Below, piece after piece: positions 36,333-48,500 of a stretch of DNA of 64,000 nucleotides. The notes below the pieces were generated by a model. It had not been told where the DNA came from. It saw nothing but the letters and a program-made list of their open reading frames with translations, and ran no database searches. The DNA comes from Delphinapterus leucas (Eukaryota; Chordata; Mammalia; Artiodactyla; Monodontidae). The DNA lies in NCBI RefSeq assembly GCF_002288925.2, contig NW_022098066.1:83385867-83449866 (forward strand), given 5' to 3'. Made by a program: the position numbers and the translations under genes. How positions within the stretch are numbered: the stretch's first letter is position 1; each line of letters starts with the position of its first letter.

Positions 36333-36599
36333 AGATTATTAGTTTTGCATGTACATTTGTAGTTGGTGGAAATTCTAGCAATGAAACAAAACAAAGTGAA
36401 AATAGCTACTATGTAGAAGGTATTTTGGAAGGGATGTGCCATTATGTGGGGAGACCAGCCCAGCAAGGATCTTTCTTGCCCTATCCTTTTATGCCACCAA
36501 CCTCTCCAGTACACATATGCACACATGCACACAAACACACATCTCATCAGCTACCTTGGCTGCTAATCTTTTCCTCATCAACTGGACAGTTATTAGAAC

Positions 36600-36735
36600 G
36601 ATGGCATTTCAGCGCTGGAGAGGGTTCTAGAGCTAATGTCATTAGCTCATTTTATAATTGAGGAAACAAAGCTCAGGGACAAGGGCTTGGTGAGTGGTAG
36701 AATTGGCACGAGGTCTTCTGCCCAAGAATCTAGGG
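36600..36735 (-). repeat. MIR-like ancient SINE fossil
   Basis: The cattagctcattttataatt segment, gaggaaacaaagctcaggga, and a diverged end match MIR (MIR3-type start) in reverse. Confidence 0.6.
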
Positions 36736-37139
36736 TAATTTCTTCTACACCCCATGCTTAACATTCAGAAGTCTTGCAGAATAGACTTAGAAACACTCAT
36801 GATTGACCTTGTTCACTTATCCACTTGGATTCTCTTTTCTCTCTTTGGAGGTGGCAGGTAGAAGCCATCACTGCTGGGGGCAAGATAGTCTGAACTGCTC
36901 TTCCTACCAACATGTCTGACCCAGAGGCTGGAGATTCTCTATCCTCTGCCAAGTGGGACTGTGGAGGAATTAGAAAACTGGGGCTGTTTGGGGGCCCTGG
37001 TACATGCTTTCTTCTTCACTAGCTACTCATGGAGAACATGTGAAAATATGAAGATTATTATTGCCTCTCTCCTCTTTCTCTCACTGAGCACTTAGATTTT
37101 CACTCTAATAATTGGAACTACTCTTTTCACTCCCTCAGC
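36736..37139. other. Non-coding sequence, nothing recognised
   Basis: No exon or repeat identified. Confidence 0.4.
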
Positions 37140-37375
37140 AGTACAGCAGAGTGGGGGAGAGCACAGTCTCTGGGGAGGCAGGCTGCCTGGGACCATAGCT
37201 CAGCTAGCACTTCCTGACTGAGTGAACGTAGCATGTTACTGAACCTCTGTGCCTCAGCTTCTTCTTCTGGAAAATGGGAGCAATAATAGTTTATACTTTA
37301 TGGGGTTGTTTAATATAGATACGTGCTTAATACATGTTAGCTCTTGTCATCGTCATCATTACCATCAACACCTTG
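37140..37375 (+). repeat. MIR SINE fossil, near full length
   Basis: Forward MIR order: gcaggctgcctgggaccata, tctgtgcctcagcttcttct, ggaaaatgggagcaataata and a tail with ttaatacatgttagctcttg. Confidence 0.85.
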
Positions 37376-37734
37376 TGGGTGTTCTTAGTTTGCTTTGTAA
37401 ATTTTTTTAAGGAAGGAAAGCCTTTCTGGTCTTAGCTGCCTTTCTCCATTGCCTGGCAATCTGTAAATCATACAGTCATTAAAGGTCAAGTTGACCCTTT
37501 ATGCAATTCTTGACTAGGAGGCCTCATTGTATATAGTGAGTCACCACCACTTGGAAGTGGACGGTGAATCAGCAGCCCATTAAGGAGAGGTCAGAAGGTC
37601 CCCTGGCTCAAGGTGAGAGGATCCAAACCTAGCCATGGGGTGCAGAAAGAAACCGTGCACTTATATGGCTGAGTGGACTTGGGGTGCCATGGAGAACCTG
37701 TGCTACTCAGGTCAGAGGACATAAAATGGTGGGT

Positions 37735-37970
37735 AAATGCTGGAGCGTTAGAATCACACAGACCTGAGTCTGATTTCAGCTCCATCTTTACCTTGCTGTG
37801 GGACCTCAGGCAAGTTATTTAACCTCTCTGTGCCTCATTTTTTATCATCTGTAGATAGAGGTGGTCTTAATAGAAATGACTTCATGGTAAAAAAATGCTT
37901 GGAAAATGCTGAGAATCAAGTAAATAATCAAAAGGAATTATTTTCATTATCATCACCATTATTATCGTGA
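37735..37970 (+). repeat. MIR SINE fossil, near full length
   Basis: Forward MIR order: acacagacctgagtctgatt, gctgtgggacctcaggcaag, aacctctctgtgcctcattt. The end of the element is strongly diverged. Confidence 0.82.
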
Positions 37971-39419
37971 ATATGGGTCGGAACAGACAATTGTAGGGAT
38001 CAGCCATAATGGAGAAGCAAACTAAGGGGAAAAGGTAGCAGGAACAAGGATGTGTCTGATGTGGTGACTTTTAGGCAGTGACGAGCCATTTAGCTAGCAT
38101 TAAATGTAAAAAGTCATAATTTATTCTTTATTGTACCCCAACGAAGGAATGAGTGTTGTGTGTTCACATAATTTGCATTTTGTAGAGGAAGAGTCAGAGG
38201 ACTAGAATATAAATAACCTTCCTGCAAAACACAGATCTGGTAGCTCCAGTTAGGAGCTGAGCTTCCATTCAGGTCTTGCTTGTAGAAGGGTAACCATCCC
38301 GGCCCAGGCAAAGAAGACCTTGTCAGGTTTATAACTCCACAACTGGCTAAAAATATGAATGTCACGTAATCATCCCATCCTTCTTCTTGATCTCGACTGG
38401 CCCTCCTGACTTCATGCCATCTGCAAATTTGCACATCCTTTGTGCTCCTTTTTGCTCACGTTTTATGCCTTCTTTTGCCATCTCACTTACTCCGCATGTT
38501 TCAATCTCTGGGCTTCCATTTTTCTTCTTCGTTTTTAATGCGGTGGTTTTTCTCCTCCTCTCTTTCTCTTCCCTCCTCCTCTCTTTCTCTTCCCTCCTCC
38601 TCTCTTTCTCTTCCCTCCTTTACACCCCCACCTTCCTCCTCCCTCCACACCAATCAAATTCCTGCTTGCTTCTTGCCATGTTCATTATCCTACCTCATTC
38701 CCCCCTCATTCCTCGAAAACAGCTCACAGAGACTCACCCTTCCCCCCTCCAACTCTCAGTGCCCACCCTCCATAAATTCCAGCAGCTTGGCAATCAGTAA
38801 CTTTAGCATCACACTTCACAGCTCCCAGAGTTTATACTACTTGTTACTACTCTCCTTGCTACCGCTCTCTAGGGTTTCTGCTAAAAAAAAAAAAATTATT
38901 TTTAATTCCACTTAAAAATATCTTGGGTACAAGTTGAACCCACAGTTAAGTTTACTCACACATTTACCACATTTCCTGGTTTTATTTTAACTAGTAGCTC
39001 AGTTCTAGACTCTATTATGCAGTGAAGAAAGACTAGATCCTTAGGGAACACATTTTTTTTCTACTGTGAAGAAGAAAACCACCTAAACATTCAACAGAAA
39101 CCCCAGCCCTGGGTCCACCCACTCTCTTATCTCCCCACTCCCCCAAGCTGCAGTTGACGGGACAAGGCTTTTTCCTTTGTGGAGTCATTGATTTCACTCT
39201 TCCTGGAGCTCAGACTGCCTCCCAGTGTGTGTCTGTGTGCACACGTGAGTGGCCACTGCTGTTTTTGCAGAGGGCTCACCTCTCTTCTGCCATTTTACCA
39301 GGACACAGGAGGCTGCTCTCCCGCTCTCCCTCTCCCTCTCGTTTTCTCTCCCTGCCCCCAACTCAGCCTAGGCTTTTTCCTGTCTCTTAACTCCACCAGT
39401 GCAGCAGCAACTAGCTGAG
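37971..39419. other. Non-coding sequence with CT-rich tracts
   Basis: Frames at 38387-38800 and 38442-38915 arise from the CT-rich tract with 21-bp repeats. An A run lies at 38882-38893, and a further CT-rich tract at 39318-39350 leads up to the GC-rich start-site candidate. Confidence 0.45.
38552..38614. repeat. Three perfect 21-bp tandem repeats, all pyrimidine
   Basis: The unit is ctcctcctctctttctcttcc at 38552-38572, 38573-38593 and 38594-38614, with no mismatch. An uninterrupted polypyrimidine strand of this length can adopt triplex (H-DNA) structure. Confidence 0.95.
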
Positions 39420-39431
39420 CTGCTTGCGTGT

Positions 39432-39435
<4 letters not shown>

Positions 39436-39503
<68 letters not shown>
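39436..39503. repeat. GA then TG compound microsatellite
   Basis: About 16 GA units run directly into about 16 TG units at 39471. Uninterrupted and therefore likely length-variable between individuals. Confidence 0.95.
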
Positions 39504-39504
<1 letters not shown>

Positions 39505-39592
39505 TGCGTGCGCAGCTAGGCCAAGCCTGCGAGCCTGCCTGTCACTGGAGAGTTTTAGTTTGCATTCAGAAGAAAGGAGGAGGGGAGACGGT

Positions 39593-39637
39593 GGGGGGGG
39601 GGGGGGGGGAAAGGGGGGGGGGGGGGGGGGGGGGGGG
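39593..39637. repeat. Extreme poly-G tract
   Basis: Runs of 17 and 25 G are separated only by AAA at 39610-39612. Rare in mammalian genomes, quadruplex-forming, and prone to length error in sequencing. Confidence 0.9.
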
Positions 39638-40200
39638 CGCGGAGAAGGGAGGGAGAATGTCTTGTTTGTGGCTTGTCAGCAATTGCTTGAGACAAGCTTC
39701 CATGTGTGAAAGCTACTTGGCATGAATGCCTGGGCCGTACCAAGTGTCACCGCAGCAAGAGGGGGAGTCAGAAGAAAAACAGATCAGACCAGAGCAGACA
39801 ATAGGCCCCTAAAGTGTTCCCCCTAAGTTGCTTTGATGTTGTCCTAGTGTCTTGATACCAGGAGGCCAGGGATTGCAGGAAAAGGGTCTTTTTTGTCTTC
39901 ATTCACTTTCCCCCCTCAGTTTCTGAAATGATTCTCCAGAATTTCTCCTCATAAAAAAGGTAAGAGCCCTAACAATTCCTTCTTCTGTGGCAGGCTGGTT
40001 CGCCCGTGCCTGGAAGTCGGGGTCTCATTTCTGCGCTGCTCAGGACGAGCGCTGGGGTCCTGCAATTGGAGCTCTAGCCTTGCCCCTGGAAGTCTTTGCA
40101 GGCGCTCAGAGCTGGGGATGGCCCCTCTTTCTAGGGAACCCCAGTAACACGATCTGTGCCTCTGGGTTGTTGGGGGAGAAGGGGTGGATGGAGAGGGATG

Positions 40201-40232
40201 GGAGGAGGGTGTGAGGGTGGAGGGTGTGAGGG
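40201..40232 (+). repeat. Two 15-bp G-rich tandem units
   Basis: The unit ggagggtgtgagggt occurs twice in tandem, the second ending in a longer G run. Spacing permits a quadruplex with three-to-four-base loops. Confidence 0.75.
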
Positions 40233-40720
40233 GGGAAAAAAAGAGAGAGAGAGCAGCCTGAAAGAGAGCGAGAGAAGGGCAGAGCCCTCGTTCGGAGCAG
40301 CCCCAGCCCGCAGCCCAAGGAGGCCTCCTTGCAAGCTTGAGCTGTGCCTTCTCAGGCTGAGCAAGGGCCGTCTGAGGCTCTGCCGAGTGCCTGCAGAGAT
40401 TGCACAGAGCTTTGTGTGTGCGAGTGTGCCTGTGTGCGTGTGCGTGTGTGGACTTCCCACACCCTGCCCTGGCGTGGCTCGTCGTGAAGGGGAGGTACCC
40501 CAATCCTTACCACCCGAGCCCAGACGCTCCGAGGAAGAGCGGCATGGCAGGCTAGGAGGGAGGGCAAGACAACTCTGCCGCCAGACGATCCAGAAACTTT
40601 TCCCGTCTCAGGGATTTCTCTGGTGGTAGGGACCGTGAAGCAGTTGTGGGCTGCCCCGTGCCTCAGTTTCCCCGGCTGTAAAATCCAGAGAGCCGACCGG
40701 GGATGCTGCATGCCTCCCTG

Positions 40721-42280
40721 GGATTTGGTAAAACAGAACACATACCATTCTGTCTCAAACGCGTGGAGAAAGCTTCGAGCTAGAAATGCTGTGGAATCAC
40801 AAAGTAGAAGTGTTATCATTGTTCTTGATCATCATCATCACGATAATAAAACCATCATTAAGACACCCTGAGACAAATAGACCGAGGAACACAGATCAAG
40901 TGTCTGAGCATTTCTAAGGAAACAAAAAGCCTTTTTCCACCTGTTGGCTTCTGTCCTTTTCTCTTGTGTCTTTTCGTTAGATTTATTGGCCGATTTGTAC
41001 AGAGAATGGGGTGGGAGGGGTTGGGTTTTCCCCTTTCCTCCTCCTTGGTACATATTTTTTTTAAAAAGAAGGTCAATGTAAGATGCTTGAGACAGAAAAT
41101 ACGCCTCCCGTTATAGGAGTTTATTCAAGACCTTGTGTTTTCTGGCGCTGGCAGGGCGTGCAGGCACATCTATAAACTCTACCTTGGAGGTTAAAGATTT
41201 TTATTTTGGCTTTTAGAGATTAAACAAGATTTATTTACAATTGCTGTTTATCAGAGAGTAAATATCTTACTGTGTGTGTGAGGGTAAGAATGTGAAGGCT
41301 GTTTACTCGCTGGTGGTTTTGTGGATAAAACCTTAGCTTTTTAAAGTGACATCTTGAGAGATGCGAGTAAAGGACTAAAATTGGTGCCTAATAGTCAGAT
41401 AAAAAAATTTTTTAAGAAAAAAAAAGGTCTGCTTGTTTTCTTGAATTGTGGGTTTCCCTTCCTCTGTTCTTATAACAGTGATTGTTTCAAGGCTCTCAGT
41501 TGTAGCTCTCTTTGAATTCTCTGAAGGAATTTTGTTTTCTTACCTAATTCTAGGTTTTCTGTGACTCTGCCACTTGTCCAAAAAAAAAAAAAAAAAAAAA
41601 TCGGTGAAAGTCTGGGAGGCTGTGCTTCCTTCCATTCTAACTGCAAATGTTTATCAGACCGACTCCCTGTGATAGCTAGAGATTGAAGCAAAGCACCAGC
41701 CCTGGTTGAGAATATTTATGCTCTTCCCATTGCGGCCTAGAGAACCTGACTTCTGGGTGTGGGAAAGGATGAAGGGAAGGTATTAACTGTCTGGGATCTG
41801 GCAAGAAGCCACCCCTACCCCCCAATATGTTTCATTGAACTAGAACGGAACTTCATAGTTTAGAAATTAATTGTTTTCTACTTTGTAAGCAGAAGGTCTT
41901 ACCATGGTTTGTCTCTGGCAAGATTTCAGGGTCCAGATATCTTCCTAAATGGTTAGAATTTCAGAACTGCAAGGGAAAAGAAAGGTTATTCCTCAAGTTT
42001 TAAATGAGGACACTAAAGCCCAGCAACGATCTGAGGGGGCTCAATGCAGCTGTGGTTGCATCTGGATCACACCCTGGGGTTCAGAGTGCCCTGCGTGTCA
42101 GTTGTTATGCCAGCCACCCTTACCTGGCCTCCACAGTTGACTTTGCCTACCCCAGCATTGGGCCAGCCAAAGAGAGGCGCCTTTTGGAGTTCTTTTTGCT
42201 GTGCTCTGTTATAACAGCACACTGAGCCCTGCTCAAGGCACAAACGTGGCAAACATGTGTCACAACATGAATTTGCATGA
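40721..42280. other. Non-coding sequence; A run and one MIR-like fossil
   Basis: A run of 21 A lies at 41580-41600 without a recognisable SINE or gene copy upstream. At 41950-42065 a reverse MIR3-like segment is visible (ttttaaatgaggacactaaa then gcccagcaacgatctgaggg). The rest is unique-looking. Confidence 0.45.
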
Positions 42281-42282
42281 AT

Positions 42283-42480
42283 TCATTCGTGCGTTCACTT
42301 GTTTATTCAACTAGTATTTTAGGAGCACTTGCTATGTATCAGGCACCTTGCTGAGCACTGAAGATGTAGGAAAGAACAAGGCAGATGCACCCTTGCTCTC
42401 AGGGAGCTTGCAGTCTTGGTGGTAGAATCAACGTTAACTGCATAAACAAATTAGTAATTAAAAGATTGATAATATACATT
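42283..42480 (-). repeat. L2 3'-end fossil
   Basis: Reads aattcattcgtgcgttcact, cttgctatgtatcaggcacc, then gctctcagggagcttgcagt. Good reverse L2 terminus. Confidence 0.82.
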
Positions 42481-44439
42481 GAACAGCATGCAGATACGGT
42501 AATGCAGGGCGTAAAGTTGTATAAGTCATTGACCTGAAGTTTGTAACTAGGCATAAGCTAACTGTCTTTTTGCCTTTGTGGTTGAGCACTTCTTGCCCTG
42601 GCCAACTTGCATTCCGCTGGTGGCATTCCTACTCACACGGAGTCCAGTGTTTCCAAAGACAGCAGAAAATTCCCTCTCTCTCTTCCCCCCACCCTCCTCT
42701 GCACAATACAACGGAGACACAAATAATGCCTGCTAACCCTTTTACACTTGTACTATTAAACAAGTTCACACTCATTGTGAGCCAGCCTATATAACTGTCA
42801 TTATCTGGGTGATTCACGTTAGCTATAGCCTCTGTGCACTGTTAAACCAGATGCGCATGGGCGGGGGGCATGTGGTTAGTGAGGCTCTTGTCTCACTGTA
42901 CTGGTTCCATAGTTCTTCCAGTTGATACTAAACACTTAGCTGCAGGCCACTCCACCGTTATCACTGTCATCTTGGAATTGCAAAGACAGTAGTGTAATGA
43001 AATGGCTTTGCCTATCCCTACCAACAAGGGCACGTGTCTATAAAGGGAGGACATTTTTAAATCTCTTCCATGGGTCGCCTTTTGGTTGGGTTATTAAAAT
43101 CTTACTGGTTTTATGAGGTCAAAGGTAGGAGCACGCCGACACCCCACTTATGGTCTTGTTTGGAGAGAATATTTGATTGAAATGCCAGTTATTTCCTTGC
43201 AGGCAGATTTGTGTTAACAGTTGTATCACTATTTCCTACATCGCGTCTTTCTCAGTACTCAGAGGTGTTGTCTTCAATGTTGTCAATCCATCGTTTTTTA
43301 GATTAATTTCGTAGTTTAAAAGGAGGACAGATATGCCCCCCACACACACATAAATCATAGGTCTGGCGCCTATACTTTGAGACTCCACACAGGTTGTGTG
43401 GTCAAGTCGTGTGAAAAAGAGTCATTTCTACGCACCCAACATTGTTACTCAGTGAGGTTGCTGACCCGCATTGTCGCAACTGCCCTATGCGGCGCTTGGG
43501 TAGTCGCCTGCATTTGGCACCTGTGGCCACTGCCTTCTCCTGTGAGCTGTATGACTTCATCTGCATGTATTTGATCACTTCCGAGACACTCCTCCCAACC
43601 CCCCTTGTTACTCACTGGGGAGCTGCCTTTGGGGGAGGCGCTCCAGTTGCCTTGGAAGAGTAATCCAAAGAGAGGGGTAATCTGAGTGGGGAGTTAAGAA
43701 GCGAAGAAAACAAGAATCTGGCTGGGGAAAAGATTGAACAGAACTGGGGAGCCAGGCAGCAGTGATCCCAGTCATCCTTAACTCTGGGGGAATAAGAATG
43801 AAGACTGTGATGATATTTTAAAAGGTACAGTGTGTGGATACTTGTATAAATAAAAGTGCTAGAGCTTCTAGTCCTACTGAAGTTAAAACCAGTACAACAT
43901 GGAAGACAGTACCAAAACTCCTTGGTTACAAGCACTGCTTTTGCATGTAGTTTTACTGAAGGAAATTTTGTGGCCCCACCCACTCCCAAAGAGATATACA
44001 TATAAGATGTAAAATGGAAATTTTCTACATTTCCTTTAAGTCTTGACATGGTAATCCACTTTAAAATGATATCTGCTTAGTCCTTTCTTGTAATTAAATA
44101 ATATTGTTTAGTTAATTATATTGTTATCCTTCTGTTATATTTGAGTAAGGTTATGTGTCTCATCCAAGGACTCACAAGAACATAGGGGCAAGATGGCCAA
44201 CTGCTTAAATCTCCCCATTTAGGTTAAGTCTCTTCAAGAGTTGAGAAGCAAAGGGGTGAGGCAGTCACCAAATCACCGTGATATTCAGGTCAAAAGTACT
44301 GTGTTGACATGGCATTAAAATAATTGCTTTAGTTTTGGCCCCCTTTTTAAAGACTAAGATTTAGAATGTTGATCAGAAGAGAGGGATCCCCAATTCTTAT
44401 TGAATAATTACATGTTTTTTTACAAAGTACATTGGACCA
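42481..44439. other. Non-coding sequence, nothing recognised
   Basis: About 2 kb of unique-looking DNA. A run of CA units (ccccacacacacac) lies near 43338-43350. No exon or repeat family identified. Confidence 0.4.
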
Positions 44440-44590
44440 GTTTCTGGTTTGGGATTTGCCAATCTATGACCTAGGACTGACTCCCCGTTCTTCTTCTCCG
44501 GACCTCTTTTAGAATGAACAGGTTGGACTAAATCCTCTCTGTTTCCTTCCAGCTGCATTATTGAGTATTTCTCTGATTCTATGCATAGGA
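44440..44590 (+). repeat. MIR3-like ancient SINE fossil
   Basis: A gaacaggttggactaaatcc segment, ttccttccagctgcattatt, and a final tctctgattctatgca match the forward end of the MIR3-type repeat. Confidence 0.65.
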
Positions 44591-45155
44591 TCTTCCATGA
44601 ATCTGATCTTTTGGTCACCTTACACAAGGCCCAGTTCAAGAACTATGGTTACCAAAGGGGCAATGTGACTTTTGTGGATATATGGGATTAATTCCTCTAC
44701 ACCCAAACTGTGTTGACATTTTGAAGTGAAAAGCACAATAGGAAAAAGTGGGATTTTAACTTATGGATTTTAAGAGAATTTGCCAGTCAGCGTGTAGGCA
44801 CATGTGCAAGGAGACTTAAGAACCATTTTCAAAAGAATCGACGATTTTGAATGCATGTCTTCCTGTATAATAAGTATGAATTTAAAATGGACGGGCACTG
44901 GGTACATCTCTTAGCTTCACCATTCTCACAGCTTTTTCACAGAAATTGTGCTGTTCCTTTTTGCATTATGCTTACATGCTGTTTTGAGGATGCAAGGGAC
45001 CGGTTTAAGCAATTATAGTGTTTATGATACATGCTGTATGTTTAATGTTATGCTTTTGGGGATGACAGGACTGTTGATGATCTTTATGATATGCAACTCC
45101 TGAAGGATATTGCTGAAGACTTGCTGATATGATGATAAATAAATAAATAAATGTA

Positions 45156-45202
<47 letters not shown>

Positions 45203-46329
45203 CCTTTAGGATGTGAGTAATAAATTGCTTCTGAAATGTGGCCAAGAGTGGGACAAAGAGGGTTGAGAGTGAATGACATTTTTATTAAGCATGTTTTCTA
45301 TGCGTAATTCCAAGCACTATTCATTTGAAATTGGCTAAAGCTTTGAAAAGATATAATTTGAAAATTTTACATGGTAGCTTTTAATGCAATTTTTAGAACC
45401 CCAGAGTAAGTTCTTCTGCCATGTTTTAGAAATATCATCTTCCTTGTAGCAAGGGGGACCAGTTCAAGGCTGCTTTGACGATTAGTAAATCACTGACTCT
45501 CTTTGAATTGGTCTTATTTCTGTCTGGAAAAAAATAGTATATAATATATAATTACTTTCTAACTAGGGAAGGGAATTTTGAAAACCACATATAATAATTT
45601 TTTCACTTATATTGTTCTTTTATTCTTGATTGCTTAAAGTTTCTGACATTGGATATCTTGCTTAACCTTACATAACAATCCTTGGAAGGAGCTACATAAG
45701 AGAAAGACATTATTGACTTTAAAGATAGGAAACAGGAATCGGTTTGTGAAACAGTATACCGGCACACTTTTTAGAATGTAAGAATATACTCTCTAGAAAT
45801 ATGTGTAATGTTTGGTTATTGATAAATGATAAACTATGATGGAAAATAATACTGTACATATTATTGCTGTCAATCTAATTTTTAATGATATAAATAATTA
45901 TCAAAAGCATTTTTATGCTATTCACTTAAAGATTCAACATGCCTCTAATCTAAAGCTCTGGAGAACTGAAATGATTTCCGTGAAAACCAGAATCACTCTT
46001 TTTCTTGATAAATAAATTCACAAACTCAAAATTAACAGTAATGGTGGTTGAACGAAGCCAAGCCATCATTTGTTCAGAAGAGAAACTTGTGAATCTTGAG
46101 GTAGCTTTATCTTGCCTAATACTAGATATATTGGACTCTCTATAACCCTTGGGGCTTGTGTAGTTAGTATATGTTTGAGGAGGAAAATTTCACTGAGGGT
46201 CTGTGGACGAGGGACTTTTTGAATGCAGGTCAAGGGCACACTTGCTCTGAGGAGTGGTGATTTATTGTACAGAAATCCATGATATACTGGGCTGTTTAAG
46301 GCAACCATACTCTAAAGAATGCAGGATTT
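44591..46329. other. AT-rich non-coding sequence
   Basis: AT-rich unique-looking DNA with one microsatellite. No exon or repeat family identified. Confidence 0.45.
45137..45198. repeat. AAAT and AT microsatellite
   Basis: Four AAAT-type units are followed by about 18 AT units at 45163-45198. The pure AT tract can extrude a cruciform and is likely length-variable. Confidence 0.93.
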
Positions 46330-46339
46330 TAGCTCTTGT

Positions 46340-46662
46340 GCCGGTGCCCAGGCACCTCTGCCTGCAACATTCTTCTGCCTTGTCTTTTCCAAGCCAACTC
46401 CCGCTACTCCTTTAAAACTGATCCTGGGCATTTCTTCTGGAAAGCTCCTTAGACCCAAACCACCCTACCTCTGCTCCACTGTCCCTGGGCTGGGCATTCA
46501 CTTATGTGGCCCTTATCACGCTGCACTGGAATCATCTGGCTCCCACTCTGGTCTGTGGCCCCATCGAGGATTGGGGCTGTCTTTGGCTTTTGTACCCCTA
46601 ATGCCTAGCATCGGGTGAAACAGAGCAGGTGATCAATAAATGTTGTTGAATGAATAAACAGT
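46340..46662 (+). repeat. L2-like 3'-end fossil
   Basis: A middle segment with ctttaaaactgatcctgggc is weak, but the end (aggtgatcaataaatgttgt then tgaatgaataaa) is a clear L2 terminus. Confidence 0.65.
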
Positions 46663-48030
46663 TTATATTGAAATATAGCTTTTTAATAAATTTAACTAAA
46701 TACAAAAAGAATGACAGGTAAAAATCTTAAATTATACAATTTTATGTCCCACATTTTAAAAAACGGAAACTTCTTATATTAGGGTATTCATTCTTCTCCC
46801 CCCTTTGCAAAGAATAAGTTACACATTCATAACGAAGTATTTTTATACCCTTGAATCCCCTTTTTCTTATGTCCAGTTTTTCTCCCCTACAGCTTATTTG
46901 TCATGTTTCCCATTCTTGGATTTGTGCTTCCATTACCTAAGAGTTTATTATTTATTTCGAAGAATCAGGTGATAAATGAGTTGATGAAATTTGTTTTGAT
47001 ATTTAGGTAGTAGCTGAAGAGAACTTTCTTCTATCTCAGAACAGGGAAAATATAGAGATATTTGGGGAAGTCGGGACAATCAGGATAGTAAGGCGAGTGA
47101 CTGACTTCCAGGAATCCGCAATTGTGACCCATGTGAAACAAAGAAGGGGAACAGTACAACTTAACTTTCATCTTCTAAAAAAGGTTTGAACCCTCTAGAA
47201 AAGGCATTCTGGTTGCAAAGAACTGACTCACTGAAATTTCCTCAAGAAAAGGGGCGTTCATTGTGAGGATGCTCACAGATGGAACCTGGAATCAGAATTA
47301 GAAACCTTTCAGCTACTGAAACAGCTCTAGGGACAACTTTCTGTCTTCTATCCATCCCGTCCTCTCACTGTGTGTCTGCTTTACTTGGGCTCCGTTTGCT
47401 ACCTGCTGGTTTGGTCTTCTAGCTTTATTCTGAGTAACTGCTCTCAATCTCATAGCTTTTGCTTACACGGAATTGTTGCTTCTTTGACTTGCTAAGACCC
47501 CCCCCATGTCCAAAACCCTACCATCTCTACCCTACTTCCTTCCTGGCTTCTTCCTCATAGCGTCTGTCCTTATATTCTTCCATTTGTAGTATTCCCTGTT
47601 AATTGCTTCATTCTCTCAGAATTCCCTAATTCAGATTCCCAAGAAAGAATCCAACTCATCTTTCCATTGCCCTTCCTTACAGGACTTTAACCAGCCTGTG
47701 ATTGGAGTTGCCCAAGGGTCAGAACTACACCTCTAGTCTAGGGTGTTATAGCAAAAGGAGGTGGGTGGGAACGGGGGATTGTCGTTCGGTACAAAACTGG
47801 ATTGCCTTTTAGTAGGAGCTATGGAAGGGCCATCTTCCCTTCCATGTAGCTGGCAACAAAGGTACTTGACATGTCTATTATGAGCCCATTATGGAAGTTT
47901 AAGAAATTAAGGATAACCAGACTCTTAAAAATTAAAATGTTTCATGGATGATGATTATTATAACTGAGATGAGACCGTGGGAACAAATAGCAAATTTATA
48001 ACCAGGAAAGAAATTGAGAGAGGGAAGTGT
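46663..48030. other. Non-coding sequence, nothing recognised
   Basis: Unique-looking DNA with pyrimidine-rich stretches at 47330-47640. No exon or repeat identified. Confidence 0.4.
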
Positions 48031-48046
48031 ATTAGAGTTACTTCTT

Positions 48047-48252
48047 TTTTTTTTTTTTTGGCGGTTCGCCGGCCTCTCACTGTTGTGGCCTCTCCCGTTG
48101 CGGAGCACAGGCTCCGGACGCACAGGCTCAGCGGCCCTGGCTCACGGGCCCAGCCGCTCCGCGGCATGTGGGATCTTCCCGGACCGGGGCACGAACCCGC
48201 GTCCCCTGCATTGGCAGGCGGACTCTCAACCACTGCGCCACCAGGGAAGCCC
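48047..48252 (-). mobile_element. Short CHR-type SINE
   Basis: The T run ending at 48059 is the A-tail and the head ends at 48252. The perfect 14-bp target duplication tagagttacttctt is at 48033-48046 and 48253-48266. Confidence 0.96.
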
Positions 48253-48374
48253 TAGAGTTACTTCTTAATGAGTGACATCATTTCATATATTTATTGAAAA
48301 CGAAAGTAGGTGAATAGTGAAAGGGAGACTATATTGGTATGGATCCCAGAGGCTAGTTTAAAAAGCAAGCATCA

Positions 48375-48500
48375 GGACTTCCCTGGCAGTCCAGTGGTTA
48401 GGAATCCGTGCTTCCACTGCAGGGGGCACAGTTTCCATCCCTGGTCCAGGAACCAAGATCCCGCATCCCGCATGCTGCAAGCCATGGAGAAAAAAAAAAA
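48375..48500 (+). mobile_element. CHR-type SINE, tRNA head form
   Basis: Contains ggacttccctggcagtccag and ends in an A run from 48490. The perfect 14-bp target duplication aaaagcaagcatca at 48361-48374 and 48501-48514 fixes both edges. It lies only 122 bp downstream of the previous SINE, in opposite orientation. Confidence 0.95.

Larger units (their letters stand above)
39420..40720 (+). promoter_or_regulatory. Candidate transcription start region with non-coding first exon
   Basis: GC content and CpG density rise here relative to both sides, most clearly at 39980-40700. A strong splice-donor match (aaaaaag then gtaaga) has its GT at 39960-39961, so a plus-strand non-coding first exon could end at 39959. 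A pyrimidine-rich stretch ending in cag at 39919 would equally allow a 40-bp internal exon, 39920-39959. A weaker donor-like site (gggatttg then gtaaaa) lies at 40728. No protein-coding exon follows within the window. The gene is not identified, and strand and start are inference. Confidence 0.33.

Noticed and set aside
38387..38915. Two overlapping frames of 137 and 157 codons
   Set aside because: They are translations of the CT-rich 21-bp repeats, Ser/Leu/Pro runs without support as protein.
39949..40503. 184-codon open frame on the minus strand in the GC-rich region
   Set aside because: The product is dominated by low-complexity Ser, Pro, Thr and His runs derived from the G-rich tracts, with no domain. 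Raised GC alone lengthens random frames.
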